From positions 1 to 6,155 of the forward strand of contig DGOT01000295.1 in NCBI GenBank assembly GCA_002389465.1: a stretch of 6,155 nucleotides of DNA, in the 5' to 3' direction. The translations under genes were made by a program, and so were the position numbers. The stretch comes from Bacteroidales bacterium UBA4459. GTDB lineage: Bacteria > Bacteroidota > Bacteroidia > Bacteroidales > F082. This document shows positions 1 through 6,155 of this stretch, piece after piece (positions within the stretch are counted from its first letter, which is position 1; each line of letters starts with the position of its first letter). A model generated the notes under the pieces. The model saw only the letters and a list, made by a program, of their open reading frames with translations, ran no database searches and was not told the origin of the DNA.

Positions 1-2065
1 ACAGCCAGCTGATGTAACGGCCTGCGAAGGCACCGATGTAAGCTTCAGCGTAACGGCTACAGGTGCTAACCTCACCTATCAATGGCAGAAAAATGGTTTT
101 GATATTACCGGAGCTACTGCATCAACATTAAACTTGACTAATATTACATTAGTTGATCAGGGAGATTATACATGTTCAGTAACAGGCGATTGTGGTGATG
201 TAACATCAACTGTTGCCACATTAACAGTCAATCTGAATGCTTTGGCCTATGCCGGTCCGGATGCAGAAACCTGTGAAAGTGTTAGTTATGATGTAACGGG
301 TACTACTGCGGCTAATTATACTTCAGTACTGTGGTCGCATAATGGATCAGGAGTTTTAATCGATCCTACAACATTAACACCAACGTATGTTCCGGGAACG
401 GGAGAAACCGGTGTTGTTATGCTTACATTACATGTTTATGGTGATTGTGCTGACGCGACCGATGATATGTTACTCACCATCAATCCGAATTCCATTGCGT
501 ATGCTGGTACTGACGGAGAAACCTGTGAAGGAGTCAGTTTCACGGTTACCAATGCTACGGCAGATAATTATACATCTTTACTGTGGACACACAACGGATC
601 GGGAGCGTTAAATGATGCTACAACACTTACACCTACTTATATACCAGGGCTTGGCGAAACTGGAATTGTAACGTTGACACTCACGGCATCAGGTGATTGT
701 GCTGACGCTATAGATATGATGACACTCACAATTGATCCTAATGCCTCAGCATTTGCAGGTGCAGATGCGGCGACATGTGAGGGTACGGCATACACTGTTA
801 CTGACGCTACGGCAGATAATTACACATCTGTGATTTGGACACATAACGGATCTGGTACAATGACAGATGCCCAAACATTGACACCTACTTATATACCTGG
901 TGTTAATGAGCTTGGTACGGTTACCTTAACATTGACGGCACAAGGCGATTGTCAGCCAGCAACTGATGACATGGTACTAACCATATCACCTGCTGCAACG
1001 GTTGATGCTGGTGCTGACGGTGCTGTTTGCGCATCAGGTTCATACACACTGGAGGGTGTTGCTGCTGATTACAGCTCCATTCTTTGGAGTACGGCGGGTG
1101 ATGGAACTTTTGACAATGCGTCAGAAGTGAATGCTACCTACTTTCCTGGTGTTACGGATATTGCCAACGGTTCGGTGATACTAACCTTAACAGCACAGGG
1201 AATTGCGCCATGTAATATGTCTATTAGCGATGATATGTTATTGACCGTTGCAGGAGATCCGACAGTAGAAGCAGGAGATGATGGTACTACTTGTGAAGAC
1301 GGATCATATACTTTAAACGGATTTGCTGAAAACTATGCATCTGTTTTATGGACCACTTCAGGCGATGGTTCTTTCGATAATGCCTCCCTGTTTAATGCGA
1401 CCTATACACCGGGTAGTAGCGATGTGGTCTCTGGAACGGTAAGCTTAACTTTTACCGCAGAGGGATTCGGAACATGCGATGCAGTAAATGATGAAATGAA
1501 CCTTGCCATTTCTTATGCTCCAGTGGTAGATGCAGGACTAAATGACACCATTTGTCATGACGAATCATATGTGCTTAACGGATTTGTTGAAAATGCAAGT
1601 GAAATCTTGTGGACAACTACAGGTGATGGTACTTTTGATGACCCAACATTGTTGAATGCTACCTATACTCCGGGTGACGGGGATATCTTCATGAGTGGTG
1701 TTGAATTGACATTAGCGGCAACGGCCATTCTTCCTTGTGGTGGAGTTTATCTGGATAATATGTACCTCACAATTGATGTTTGCGGGTATATTCCGGGCAC
1801 AATATTTGAGAATGTGATCTTTAGGATTGCTCCGAATCCGGCAGTAGATGTCACCCGTTTCTTTATTGAAAAACTTCCTTTTGATGAAGTTACGATAGAG
1901 ATCGTGGACATGAAAGGAAGCCTGATCTCAACTAACGTTTACAGGGTAGTTAATGGTAAGGTTGAAGACAGAATAGTATTGATAGGATTAGAGGAAGGTG
2001 TGTATAACATTCGTGCTAAAACAAGAGACTATTTGAAAACATTGCGGCTCATTGTTACTAAATAG
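1..2065 (+). CDS. Large repetitive secreted surface protein, C-terminal part, with T9SS type A sorting domain (5' partial)
   Basis: The reading frame is open from base 2 to the TAG at 2063-2065, giving 687 visible residues; the start codon and signal peptide lie upstream of the window. The TTG at 134 is inside a complete Ig-like domain, so it is not the start. Domain order: an Ig-like domain at residues 1-79 (C8, YQW at 26-28, DYTC ending at C58), six tandem repeats at residues 80-595, a short linker, and a T9SS sorting domain at about 607-687. Each repeat has a Trp near position 31 and two Cys at positions 12 and 70 or 73, suggesting one disulfide per domain. Proteins of this build are exported by Sec, passed through the outer membrane by the type IX system, and released or anchored at the surface; adhesion or matrix roles are common but the ligand cannot be read here. 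No Lys or Arg occurs between residues 31 and 607. The following rnf genes are separated by a probable terminator, so I infer no functional link. Confidence 0.9.
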   Translation, partial: QPADVTACEGTDVSFSVTATGANLTYQWQKNGFDITGATASTLNLTNITLVDQGDYTCSVTGDCGDVTSTVATLTVNLNALAYAGPDAETCESVSYDVTGTTAANYTSVLWSHNGSGVLIDPTTLTPTYVPGTGETGVVMLTLHVYGDCADATDDMLLTINPNSIAYAGTDGETCEGVSFTVTNATADNYTSLLWTHNGSGALNDATTLTPTYIPGLGETGIVTLTLTASGDCADAIDMMTLTIDPNASAFAGADAATCEGTAYTVTDATADNYTSVIWTHNGSGTMTDAQTLTPTYIPGVNELGTVTLTLTAQGDCQPATDDMVLTISPAATVDAGADGAVCASGSYTLEGVAADYSSILWSTAGDGTFDNASEVNATYFPGVTDIANGSVILTLTAQGIAPCNMSISDDMLLTVAGDPTVEAGDDGTTCEDGSYTLNGFAENYASVLWTTSGDGSFDNASLFNATYTPGSSDVVSGTVSLTFTAEGFGTCDAVNDEMNLAISYAPVVDAGLNDTICHDESYVLNGFVENASEILWTTTGDGTFDDPTLLNATYTPGDGDIFMSGVELTLAATAILPCGGVYLDNMYLTIDVCGYIPGTIFENVIFRIAPNPAVDVTRFFIEKLPFDEVTIEIVDMKGSLISTNVYRVVNGKVEDRIVLIGLEEGVYNIRAKTRDYLKTLRLIVTK
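2..238 (+). other. Coding segment for an immunoglobulin-like domain
   Basis: The 79 residues encoded here show the Ig-fold signature: an early Cys (C8, in ACEG), the core Trp (YQWQKNG, W28), a GAT-x-x-TL-x-L strand, and D-x-GDYTC with C58. This pattern is typical of bacterial Ig-like domains in surface proteins. An extra Cys (C64, GDCG) follows, and the same GDC triplet recurs at the end of the type A repeats. The domain may be the last of several, because the window opens right at its start. Confidence 0.8.
239..994 (+). repeat. Three tandem 84-residue type A repeats
   Basis: Three repeats of exactly 252 bases lie head to tail at 239-490, 491-742 and 743-994. Each encodes A-(Y/F)-AG near the start, TCE with Cys at position 12, NYTS-x-x-W, HNGSG, TLTPTY-x-PG and a GDC with Cys at position 70. 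Repeats 2 and 3 agree at about 56 of 84 residues by hand count. The two invariant Cys probably form a disulfide across a beta sandwich of PKD or Ig type. The exact family cannot be fixed without a profile search. Confidence 0.85.
995..1786 (+). repeat. Three tandem 87-89-residue type B repeats
   Basis: Repeats at 995-1258 (88 aa), 1259-1519 (87 aa) and 1520-1786 (89 aa) follow the type A block directly. Their shared signature is (V)-(D/E)-AG, Cys at position 12, SY-x-L-(N/E)-G, W at 31, GDG-(T/S)-FD, NATY-x-PG and a second Cys at position 73. They align with type A over their whole length but have GDGTFD where type A has NGSG, plus a few extra residues before the second Cys. The last repeat runs into a further Cys (DVCG) and a short linker to the sorting tail. 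Confidence 0.85.
1820..2062 (+). other. Coding segment for the type IX secretion C-terminal sorting domain
   Basis: About 81 residues carry the marks of the T9SS type A sorting family: IAPNPAVD near the start (PNP motif), an alternating hydrophobic VTIEIVDMKGSLI segment, LEEGVYNIRA (the conserved G-x-Y turn) and a basic-hydrophobic end, LRLIVTK. In the known system this tail directs the cargo through the outer-membrane translocon and is then usually removed by a sortase-like enzyme. The segment contains many Lys and Arg, in sharp contrast to the region before it. Confidence 0.85.
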
Positions 2066-2094
2066 TTGATTTGTATTAATTTAGAGTGTTTCTA

Positions 2095-2147
2095 AGAAGT
2101 TCCTGAAATGGCTTGACCTTCAAGTAGTTTCGGGGACTCTCTTTATT
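2095..2147 (+). terminator. Probable intrinsic terminator of the surface-protein gene
   Basis: A long nested hairpin begins 32 bases after the stop codon. The outer stem pairs 2098-2108 with 2128-2138 over 11 bp, including two G-U pairs. After a small internal loop, an inner stem pairs 2111-2116 with 2120-2125 around a 3-base loop. The sequence after the stem is CTCTTTATT, which is pyrimidine-rich but not a pure T run. Position and structure fit a rho-independent terminator separating the surface gene from the rnf operon; an mRNA 3'-end stabiliser is an alternative. Confidence 0.6.
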
Positions 2148-2242
2148 CCTCCCAATTTACTGGTATTGTAAGTTAATCTAAATCAATAAGATGGAATATT
2201 TCCTCTTTCACAAGGTAAATTCCCCTGTATTTCTAATTATTT

Positions 2243-2250
2243 TAATTTTG
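2243..2250 (+). promoter_or_regulatory. Candidate Bacteroidota-type promoter -7 element for the rnf operon
   Basis: TAATTTTG matches the TAnnTTTG consensus recognised by the primary sigma factor of Bacteroidota. It lies in an A/T-rich gap 52 bases before the rnfB start, which would leave an untranslated leader of about 45 bases. I do not see a clear TTG or TTTG -33 element at the usual spacing, so this is suggestive only. Confidence 0.4.
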
Positions 2251-2302
2251 TCTTGCGTTGAATTTCGCTGAGAGATTGTTAAAAAAATTAAAAATATAAA
2301 TC

Positions 2303-3274
2303 GTGGATAACATTGTAATTATTGCTGTTACAGCTCTGGGCGGACTTGGCCTGATTGCAGCGGTTATTTTATATTTCATTGCAAGCAAGTTTAAAGTTTA
2401 CGAGGACCCCAGAATTGATGAGGTCGAAGAGGCACTCCCGTCAGCTAATTGTGGGGGGTGTGGTTTTCCGGGATGCCGGGCCTTTGCTGAAGCTACCGTG
2501 AAAGAAGCCAAAGAAAATAAAAGTATTGAAGGTCTGAACTGTCCTGTTGGCGGTAACGATGTCATGCAGGAAGTGGGGAAGATTCTCGGCCTTGAGATTG
2601 AACAACAGGCGCCATTGATTGCCGTTGTACGCTGCAACGGTTCGAAAACCAATTCGCCTGCCAAGATCAATTACGAAGGAGCAACGTCCTGTGCTTTTGC
2701 TCATGCACTATATTCCGGAGAAGGTGGCTGTCAATACGGCTGCCTTGGGTTAGGCGATTGTGTTGATGCCTGTGATTTCGATGCCATCCATATGAATCCC
2801 GAGACCGGGTTACCTGTTGTTAATGATAAATGTACCGCCTGTGGCGCTTGTGTCGAAGCTTGTCCGCGCGATATCATCGAATTGAGGAAAAGAGGCCCGA
2901 AGGAACGACGAATTTTCGTATCGTGTGTGAACAAAGAAAAAGGTGGGCCAGCTAAAAAGAACTGTGCTGTAGCGTGCATAGGTTGCGGTAAATGCGAGAA
3001 GGTATGTAATTTTGATGCCATCACCATTACCAGTTTCCTGGCGTACATCGACTTTGAGAAATGTACCTTATGCAGAAAATGCGTAGAGGTTTGCCCGACA
3101 GACGCCATCTGGGAAGTTAACTTCAAACCAAGAAAACCAAAACTTCCAAAAGTTGATGCAACAAGCACAAAAGAAGTAACGACTGGAAAGAAAGTAGTTG
3201 AAACTGCTCCAACAGAGAATTCGAAGCAAGAGCAGAATAAAGAAGGTGTACCTAAAGAAGAAAATAAAGAATAA
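2303..3274 (+). CDS. rnfB: RnfB, iron-sulfur subunit of the Rnf ferredoxin:NAD+ oxidoreductase
   Basis: RnfB is thought to receive electrons from reduced ferredoxin and pass them into the ion-pumping Rnf complex at the cytoplasmic membrane. The 323-residue product has an N-terminal membrane helix (about residues 4-27), then the four-Cys motif C50-x2-C53-x4-C58-x21-C80 (CGGCGFPGC), then a long ferredoxin-like part with C143/147/153/157, C177/180/183/187, C221/225/228/231/235 and C254/257/260/264. It has 24 Cys in all, enough for up to six 4Fe-4S clusters. This is the long RnfB type, not the roughly 190-residue RsxB type of enterobacteria. Residues from about 276 form a Lys/Glu/Pro/Thr-rich tail. 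The start is GTG: an in-frame TAA sits at 2297-2299 and the next Met is residue 89, so no other usual start fits. No Shine-Dalgarno site is seen, only an A-rich leader. It is the first gene of the operon and ends 7 bases before rnfC. Confidence 0.95.
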   Translation: MDNIVIIAVTALGGLGLIAAVILYFIASKFKVYEDPRIDEVEEALPSANCGGCGFPGCRAFAEATVKEAKENKSIEGLNCPVGGNDVMQEVGKILGLEIEQQAPLIAVVRCNGSKTNSPAKINYEGATSCAFAHALYSGEGGCQYGCLGLGDCVDACDFDAIHMNPETGLPVVNDKCTACGACVEACPRDIIELRKRGPKERRIFVSCVNKEKGGPAKKNCAVACIGCGKCEKVCNFDAITITSFLAYIDFEKCTLCRKCVEVCPTDAIWEVNFKPRKPKLPKVDATSTKEVTTGKKVVETAPTENSKQEQNKEGVPKEENKE

Positions 3275-3281
3275 TTCCAAA

Positions 3282-4622
3282 ATGACAGGAAGACAAAAAA
3301 CTTTTACATTAGGGGGAATCCATCCGGAAGAGAATAAATTATCTGCCAATGCACCCATTGAAGTTTTGCCCTTACCCAAACAGGCAATTATTCCGATGGG
3401 CCAAAACCTTGGCGCCCCTTCAAAACCGATAGTTAACAGAGGAGACCTGGTAAAAGTCGGGCAGCTAATAGCTGAAGCGGGAGGGTTTATTTCAGCAAAT
3501 ATACATTCGCCTGTTTCCGGAAAAGTGTTGAAAATAGATAATGTACCGGATGCTTCGGGCTACAAACGTCCGGGTATCGTTATCAATGTGGAAGGTGACG
3601 AGTGGGAAGAAAGTATTGACAGATCGGTGGAGATTAAAGAAGAAATTGAGCTTGATGGTAAAGAGATCATAGAGCGGGTTAAAGAAAAAGGACTTGTTGG
3701 TATGGGAGGCGCTACTTTTCCAACCTTCGTAAAACTGATGCCTCCTCCGGGAAAAGTTGCCGATTATTTGTTGATCAACGGGGTGGAATGTGAGCCGTAC
3801 CTAACTTCCGACCACAGGCTGATGCTGGAAAAAGGCAAGGAGATATTGATTGGCACAAAGATACTGATGAAGGCGTTAAAGGTTAAAAAAGCCGTCATCG
3901 GCATTGAAAATAACAAACCTGATGCTATTAACCATATAAATGAGTTGGCAAAGGGATATGAAGGAATTGAGGTGCAGCCGCTAAAAGTACAGTACCCGCA
4001 GGGAGGGGAAAAGCAATTGATAAAAGCAGCACTGAACAGAGAAGTGCCTTCCGGCAAGTTACCTATCGAAGTGGGTTGTGTTGTTCAGAATGTTGGAACA
4101 GCCTACGCTGTTTATGAAGCGGTACAGAAAAATAAACCGCTGATTGAGCGTGTGGTAACCGTTACGGGGAAAGCCGTTAGAAAACCTTCGAATTTTATGG
4201 TCAGGGTAGGAACGCCTGTACAGGAGTTAATCGATGCAGCGGAAGGATTGCCAGAATCAACAGGTAAAATCGTTAATGGTGGGCCTATGATGGGTAAGGC
4301 ATTGACATCACTGGAGGTTCCGGTGGTTAAAGGTTCGTCAGGAATATTGCTGATGCAGGAAAGCGAAAGCAGACGGAAACCGGAAAGTCCGTGTATCAGG
4401 TGTTCTAAATGTACATACGTATGCCCGATGGGTCTCGAACCTTTCCTTCTTGCGAAAGCGGCAAAGGTTGGAAGGTTTGACATCGCCGAAAAAGAATTGG
4501 TAATGGACTGCATTGAGTGTGGATCATGCCAGTATACATGCCCGGCCAGTATTCCGTTACTGGATTATTTACGTTTAGGCAAATCAATGGTTGGCGCTAT
4601 TATCAGAAACAGAAAAAAGTAA
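3282..4622 (+). CDS. rnfC: RnfC, NAD(H)-reacting subunit of the Rnf complex
   Basis: RnfC is a peripheral cytoplasmic subunit, related to the flavin/NADH subunit of complex I, where NAD+ is thought to be reduced. The 446-residue product has an N-terminal barrel-sandwich (RnfC_N) domain at about residues 8-90 (GGIHPEENK; NIHSPVSGKV), the glycine-rich nucleotide-site motif GLVGMGGATFP at 137-147, NGVECEP at 166-172, an SLBB-type segment at about 291-332, GGPMMG at 333-338, and two 4Fe-4S motifs: C371/374/377/381 (CIRCSKCTYVC) and C410/413/416/420 (CIECGSCQYTC). I chose the ATG at 3282, 7 bases after rnfB. The frame extends upstream to an ATG at 3198, but that adds 28 Lys/Arg-rich residues lying wholly inside rnfB with no resemblance to the family, and the family starts close to GGIHP. 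No Shine-Dalgarno site is visible. Confidence 0.95.
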   Translation: MTGRQKTFTLGGIHPEENKLSANAPIEVLPLPKQAIIPMGQNLGAPSKPIVNRGDLVKVGQLIAEAGGFISANIHSPVSGKVLKIDNVPDASGYKRPGIVINVEGDEWEESIDRSVEIKEEIELDGKEIIERVKEKGLVGMGGATFPTFVKLMPPPGKVADYLLINGVECEPYLTSDHRLMLEKGKEILIGTKILMKALKVKKAVIGIENNKPDAINHINELAKGYEGIEVQPLKVQYPQGGEKQLIKAALNREVPSGKLPIEVGCVVQNVGTAYAVYEAVQKNKPLIERVVTVTGKAVRKPSNFMVRVGTPVQELIDAAEGLPESTGKIVNGGPMMGKALTSLEVPVVKGSSGILLMQESESRRKPESPCIRCSKCTYVCPMGLEPFLLAKAAKVGRFDIAEKELVMDCIECGSCQYTCPASIPLLDYLRLGKSMVGAIIRNRKK

Positions 4623-4634
4623 TAACTTAAGAAT

Positions 4635-5645
4635 ATGAATATGCTTACGGTATCAGGCTCCCCCCATATCCATGGGGACGAATCAACAAAAAAGGTCATG
4701 TATGGTGTAGTTTACGCTATGATACCAGCTATGTTGGTTTCCGTTTACTATTTCGGACTGAACGCCTTACGGGTGCTTCTGCTGGCTACGGCTGCGGCAC
4801 TATTCTTCGAGTGGCTCATACAGAAATACCTGATCAAAGGACCGGTAACCATTACTGATGGCTCGGCGCTGGTAACGGGAATTCTGCTGGCATTTAACGT
4901 ACCTTCGAATTTGCCCTCATGGATGGTGATTGTCGGTGCTTTGGTGGCTATTGGCATGGCAAAAATGTCGTTTGGAGGTTTAGGAAAAAACATATTTAAC
5001 CCGGCACTGGTAGCCAGGGTGTTCTTATTAATTTCTTTTCCTGTACAAATGACTTCCTGGCCGAAGCCTCACGCTATTATCAACGGACTGACAGATGCTG
5101 TTACAGGACCAACCCCTTTGGGTATTGTCAAAGAAGGTCTTGATGCGGGGAAAACAATGAGTGAGCTTACCCCCGAATTACCGAATTACTTGCAGGAATT
5201 GATCGGGCAGATGGGAGGCTCGATGGGTGAAGTATCTGCCATAGCTTTAATACTTGGTGGCCTCTACATGATCTTCAGAAAGATTATTACCTGGCATATT
5301 CCGGTTTCCATGCTGCTGACAGTGGTTGTGTTTTCCGGCATCTTGTGGGGCGTTGATCCGGAGCATTATGCTGACCCTGTTTTTCATCTGCTCACGGGAG
5401 GCATGCTATTGGGAGCTATCTTCATGGCAACTGATATGGTAACTTCACCGATGACCCGGGGAGGGCAGTTACTGTTTGGATTTGGTGTAGGTTTATTGAC
5501 CATCCTGATCCGTATATGGGGAGCGTATCCCGAAGGTGTTTCGTTCGCCATATTGTTAATGAACGCTGTTGTTCCTCTGATCAACAGAGGATTTAAACCC
5601 AGAAGGTTTGGTGTGAAACCCGGGGTTGAAATTAAAACTTCATAA
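4635..5645 (+). CDS. rnfD: RnfD, membrane flavoprotein subunit of the Rnf complex
   Basis: RnfD is an integral membrane subunit, homologous to NqrB, that carries a covalently attached FMN and takes part in electron transfer coupled to Na+ or H+ movement. The 336 residues contain about nine or ten hydrophobic segments, for example around 22-40, 43-60, 96-112, 120-136, 201-214, 223-240, 252-268, 278-296 and 301-316. Family motifs are SGSPHIHG at 7-14, TDGSALVTG at 74-82, GGLGKNIFNPA at 114-124 and MATDMVTSPMTRGG at 264-277. The flavin-attachment motif is TDAVTGPTPLG, with the likely FMN-bearing Thr at residue 160; the family norm is S/T-G-A-T, so the Pro at 159 is a departure. The ATG at 4635 lies 12 bases after rnfC; a second ATG two codons later at 4641 is an equally good start. 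No Shine-Dalgarno site is visible. Confidence 0.95.
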   Translation: MNMLTVSGSPHIHGDESTKKVMYGVVYAMIPAMLVSVYYFGLNALRVLLLATAAALFFEWLIQKYLIKGPVTITDGSALVTGILLAFNVPSNLPSWMVIVGALVAIGMAKMSFGGLGKNIFNPALVARVFLLISFPVQMTSWPKPHAIINGLTDAVTGPTPLGIVKEGLDAGKTMSELTPELPNYLQELIGQMGGSMGEVSAIALILGGLYMIFRKIITWHIPVSMLLTVVVFSGILWGVDPEHYADPVFHLLTGGMLLGAIFMATDMVTSPMTRGGQLLFGFGVGLLTILIRIWGAYPEGVSFAILLMNAVVPLINRGFKPRRFGVKPGVEIKTS

Positions 5646-5667
5646 TCGAATTAGAATTAGTAAAGAC

Positions 5668-6155
5668 ATGGCAAAGAAAGAATCAAGTTTCGTAAACATG
5701 GTACTCACACTGTTTCTGGTGGCAGCCATTGCGGCGTTGGCATTAGGGGGTGTGTACACAGTTACAAAAGAACCGATTGCAATAGCCAAGCAAAAGAAAT
5801 TGGAAGCCGCCATAAAATCTGTGTTACCCGATTTTGATCGGATCGAAGAAACAAAACATGTAGATCCTGAAGGCAAAGATTCGCTAACGCTTTATTATGC
5901 ATACCATGGAGATAAAGGGGTAGGCGCTGCTGTAAAAACATATACCAACAAAGGTTTTAGCGGAAATGTGGAGTTAATGGTAGGCTTTCTGGATGACGGT
6001 ACAATTTTTAATACGGCGGTTTTATCGCATAAGGAAACACCAGGGCTTGGTGATAAAATGGATATTAAGAAATCAGACTTCTCAATACAGTTTAAAGGAA
6101 AGAATCCGGATGATTTTAAGCTGAAAGTAAAAAAGGACGGAGGTGATGTGGATGC
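5668..6155 (+). CDS. rnfG: RnfG, FMN-binding membrane-anchored subunit of the Rnf complex (3' partial)
   Basis: RnfG, homologous to NqrC, is anchored by one helix and holds a covalent FMN on its extracytoplasmic face. The visible 162 residues start at ATG 5668, 22 bases after rnfD. A hydrophobic helix at about residues 8-30 is followed by a soluble domain with GVGAAVKT at 84-91 and the family hallmark HKETPGLGDK at 121-130. The frame runs off the window after GGDVD. In the family the FMN-bearing S/T-G-A-T motif follows this kind of VDA stretch within a few residues, so the flavin site is expected just beyond the edge and cannot be verified here. rnfE and rnfA would be expected next. No disruption is seen. 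Confidence 0.93.
   Translation, partial: MAKKESSFVNMVLTLFLVAAIAALALGGVYTVTKEPIAIAKQKKLEAAIKSVLPDFDRIEETKHVDPEGKDSLTLYYAYHGDKGVGAAVKTYTNKGFSGNVELMVGFLDDGTIFNTAVLSHKETPGLGDKMDIKKSDFSIQFKGKNPDDFKLKVKKDGGDVD

Larger units (their letters stand above)
2066..2302 (+). other. Intergenic gap between the surface-protein gene and the rnf operon
   Basis: This 237-base gap holds the probable terminator near its left end and a candidate -7 promoter element near its right end. It is A/T-rich, particularly over 2160-2302, with a run of A residues directly before the rnfB GTG. I see no ORF with family character, no tRNA, and no riboswitch that I recognise. A short GGAA/TTCC inverted repeat at about 2194-2204 is too weak to call. 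Confidence 0.6.

Noticed and set aside
134..136. TTG as the start codon of the surface-protein gene
   Set aside because: The frame is open to the left edge, and the residues before TTG complete an Ig-like domain with its first Cys and core Trp.
387..611. 74-codon ORF on the + strand inside the surface-protein gene
   Set aside because: It is an out-of-frame shadow of the repeat array, with no recognisable domain and no start context; the overlapping frame is clearly the real one.
2194..2204. GGAA-TAT-TTCC inverted repeat as a possible operator
   Set aside because: Only four base pairs per arm in A/T-rich DNA, with no second copy; expected by chance.
3198..3281. 28-codon N-terminal extension of rnfC from an upstream ATG
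   Set aside because: It lies entirely inside the rnfB coding region, encodes only a Lys/Arg-rich stretch unlike the family, and the ATG at 3282 gives the normal RnfC N terminus just after rnfB ends.
2398..3379. Several overlapping antisense ORFs across rnfB and the start of rnfC
   Set aside because: They mirror the Cys/Gly-rich codons of rnfB on the other strand and show no family features; the + strand genes have dense conserved motifs throughout.
3764..5876. Antisense ORFs across rnfC, rnfD and rnfG
   Set aside because: All lie opposite well-conserved rnf coding sequence, with no domain, start signal or promoter of their own.
1..6155. Mobile elements, CRISPR array, defence system, tRNA or rRNA
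   Set aside because: No transposase, integrase, terminal inverted repeats, short spaced direct repeats or RNA gene signatures were found; the only repeats are the protein-domain repeats in the surface gene.

Overview
The window looks like chromosomal DNA of an anaerobic or facultatively anaerobic member of the Bacteroidota. The first gene ends in a type IX secretion (T9SS) C-terminal sorting domain, which is known only from that phylum. None of the four rnf starts has a purine-rich Shine-Dalgarno site; the sequence before them is A/T-rich. A TAATTTTG element before rnfB matches the Bacteroidota -7 consensus TAnnTTTG. All recognisable genes are on the + strand.

Region 1 (1-2065) is the 3' part of a large secreted surface protein; its start lies outside the window. 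It encodes one immunoglobulin-like domain, then six tandem beta-sandwich-type repeats of 84-89 residues in two subfamilies (three of type A, then three of type B), then the T9SS tail. Residues 31-607 of the visible part contain no lysine or arginine, whereas the sorting tail is rich in both.

Region 2 (2066-2302) is a 237-base non-coding gap. It holds a long nested hairpin 32 bases after the surface-protein stop (probable terminator) and a candidate promoter -7 element about 50 bases before rnfB.

Region 3 (2303-6155) is the first four genes of an Rnf operon in the order rnfB-rnfC-rnfD-rnfG, with gaps of 7, 12 and 22 bases; rnfG runs off the right edge. Rnf is a membrane complex coupling electron transfer between ferredoxin and NAD+ to Na+ or H+ transport. 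RnfB carries iron-sulfur clusters that take electrons from ferredoxin, RnfC is the NAD(H)-reacting subunit, and RnfD and RnfG are membrane subunits with covalently bound FMN. rnfE and rnfA would be expected just beyond the window.

I see no mobile element, CRISPR array, tRNA or rRNA, and nothing that amounts to a new multi-gene system. The most unusual signals are the Lys/Arg-free repeat array and, less strongly, the TGPT form of the RnfD flavin-attachment motif.
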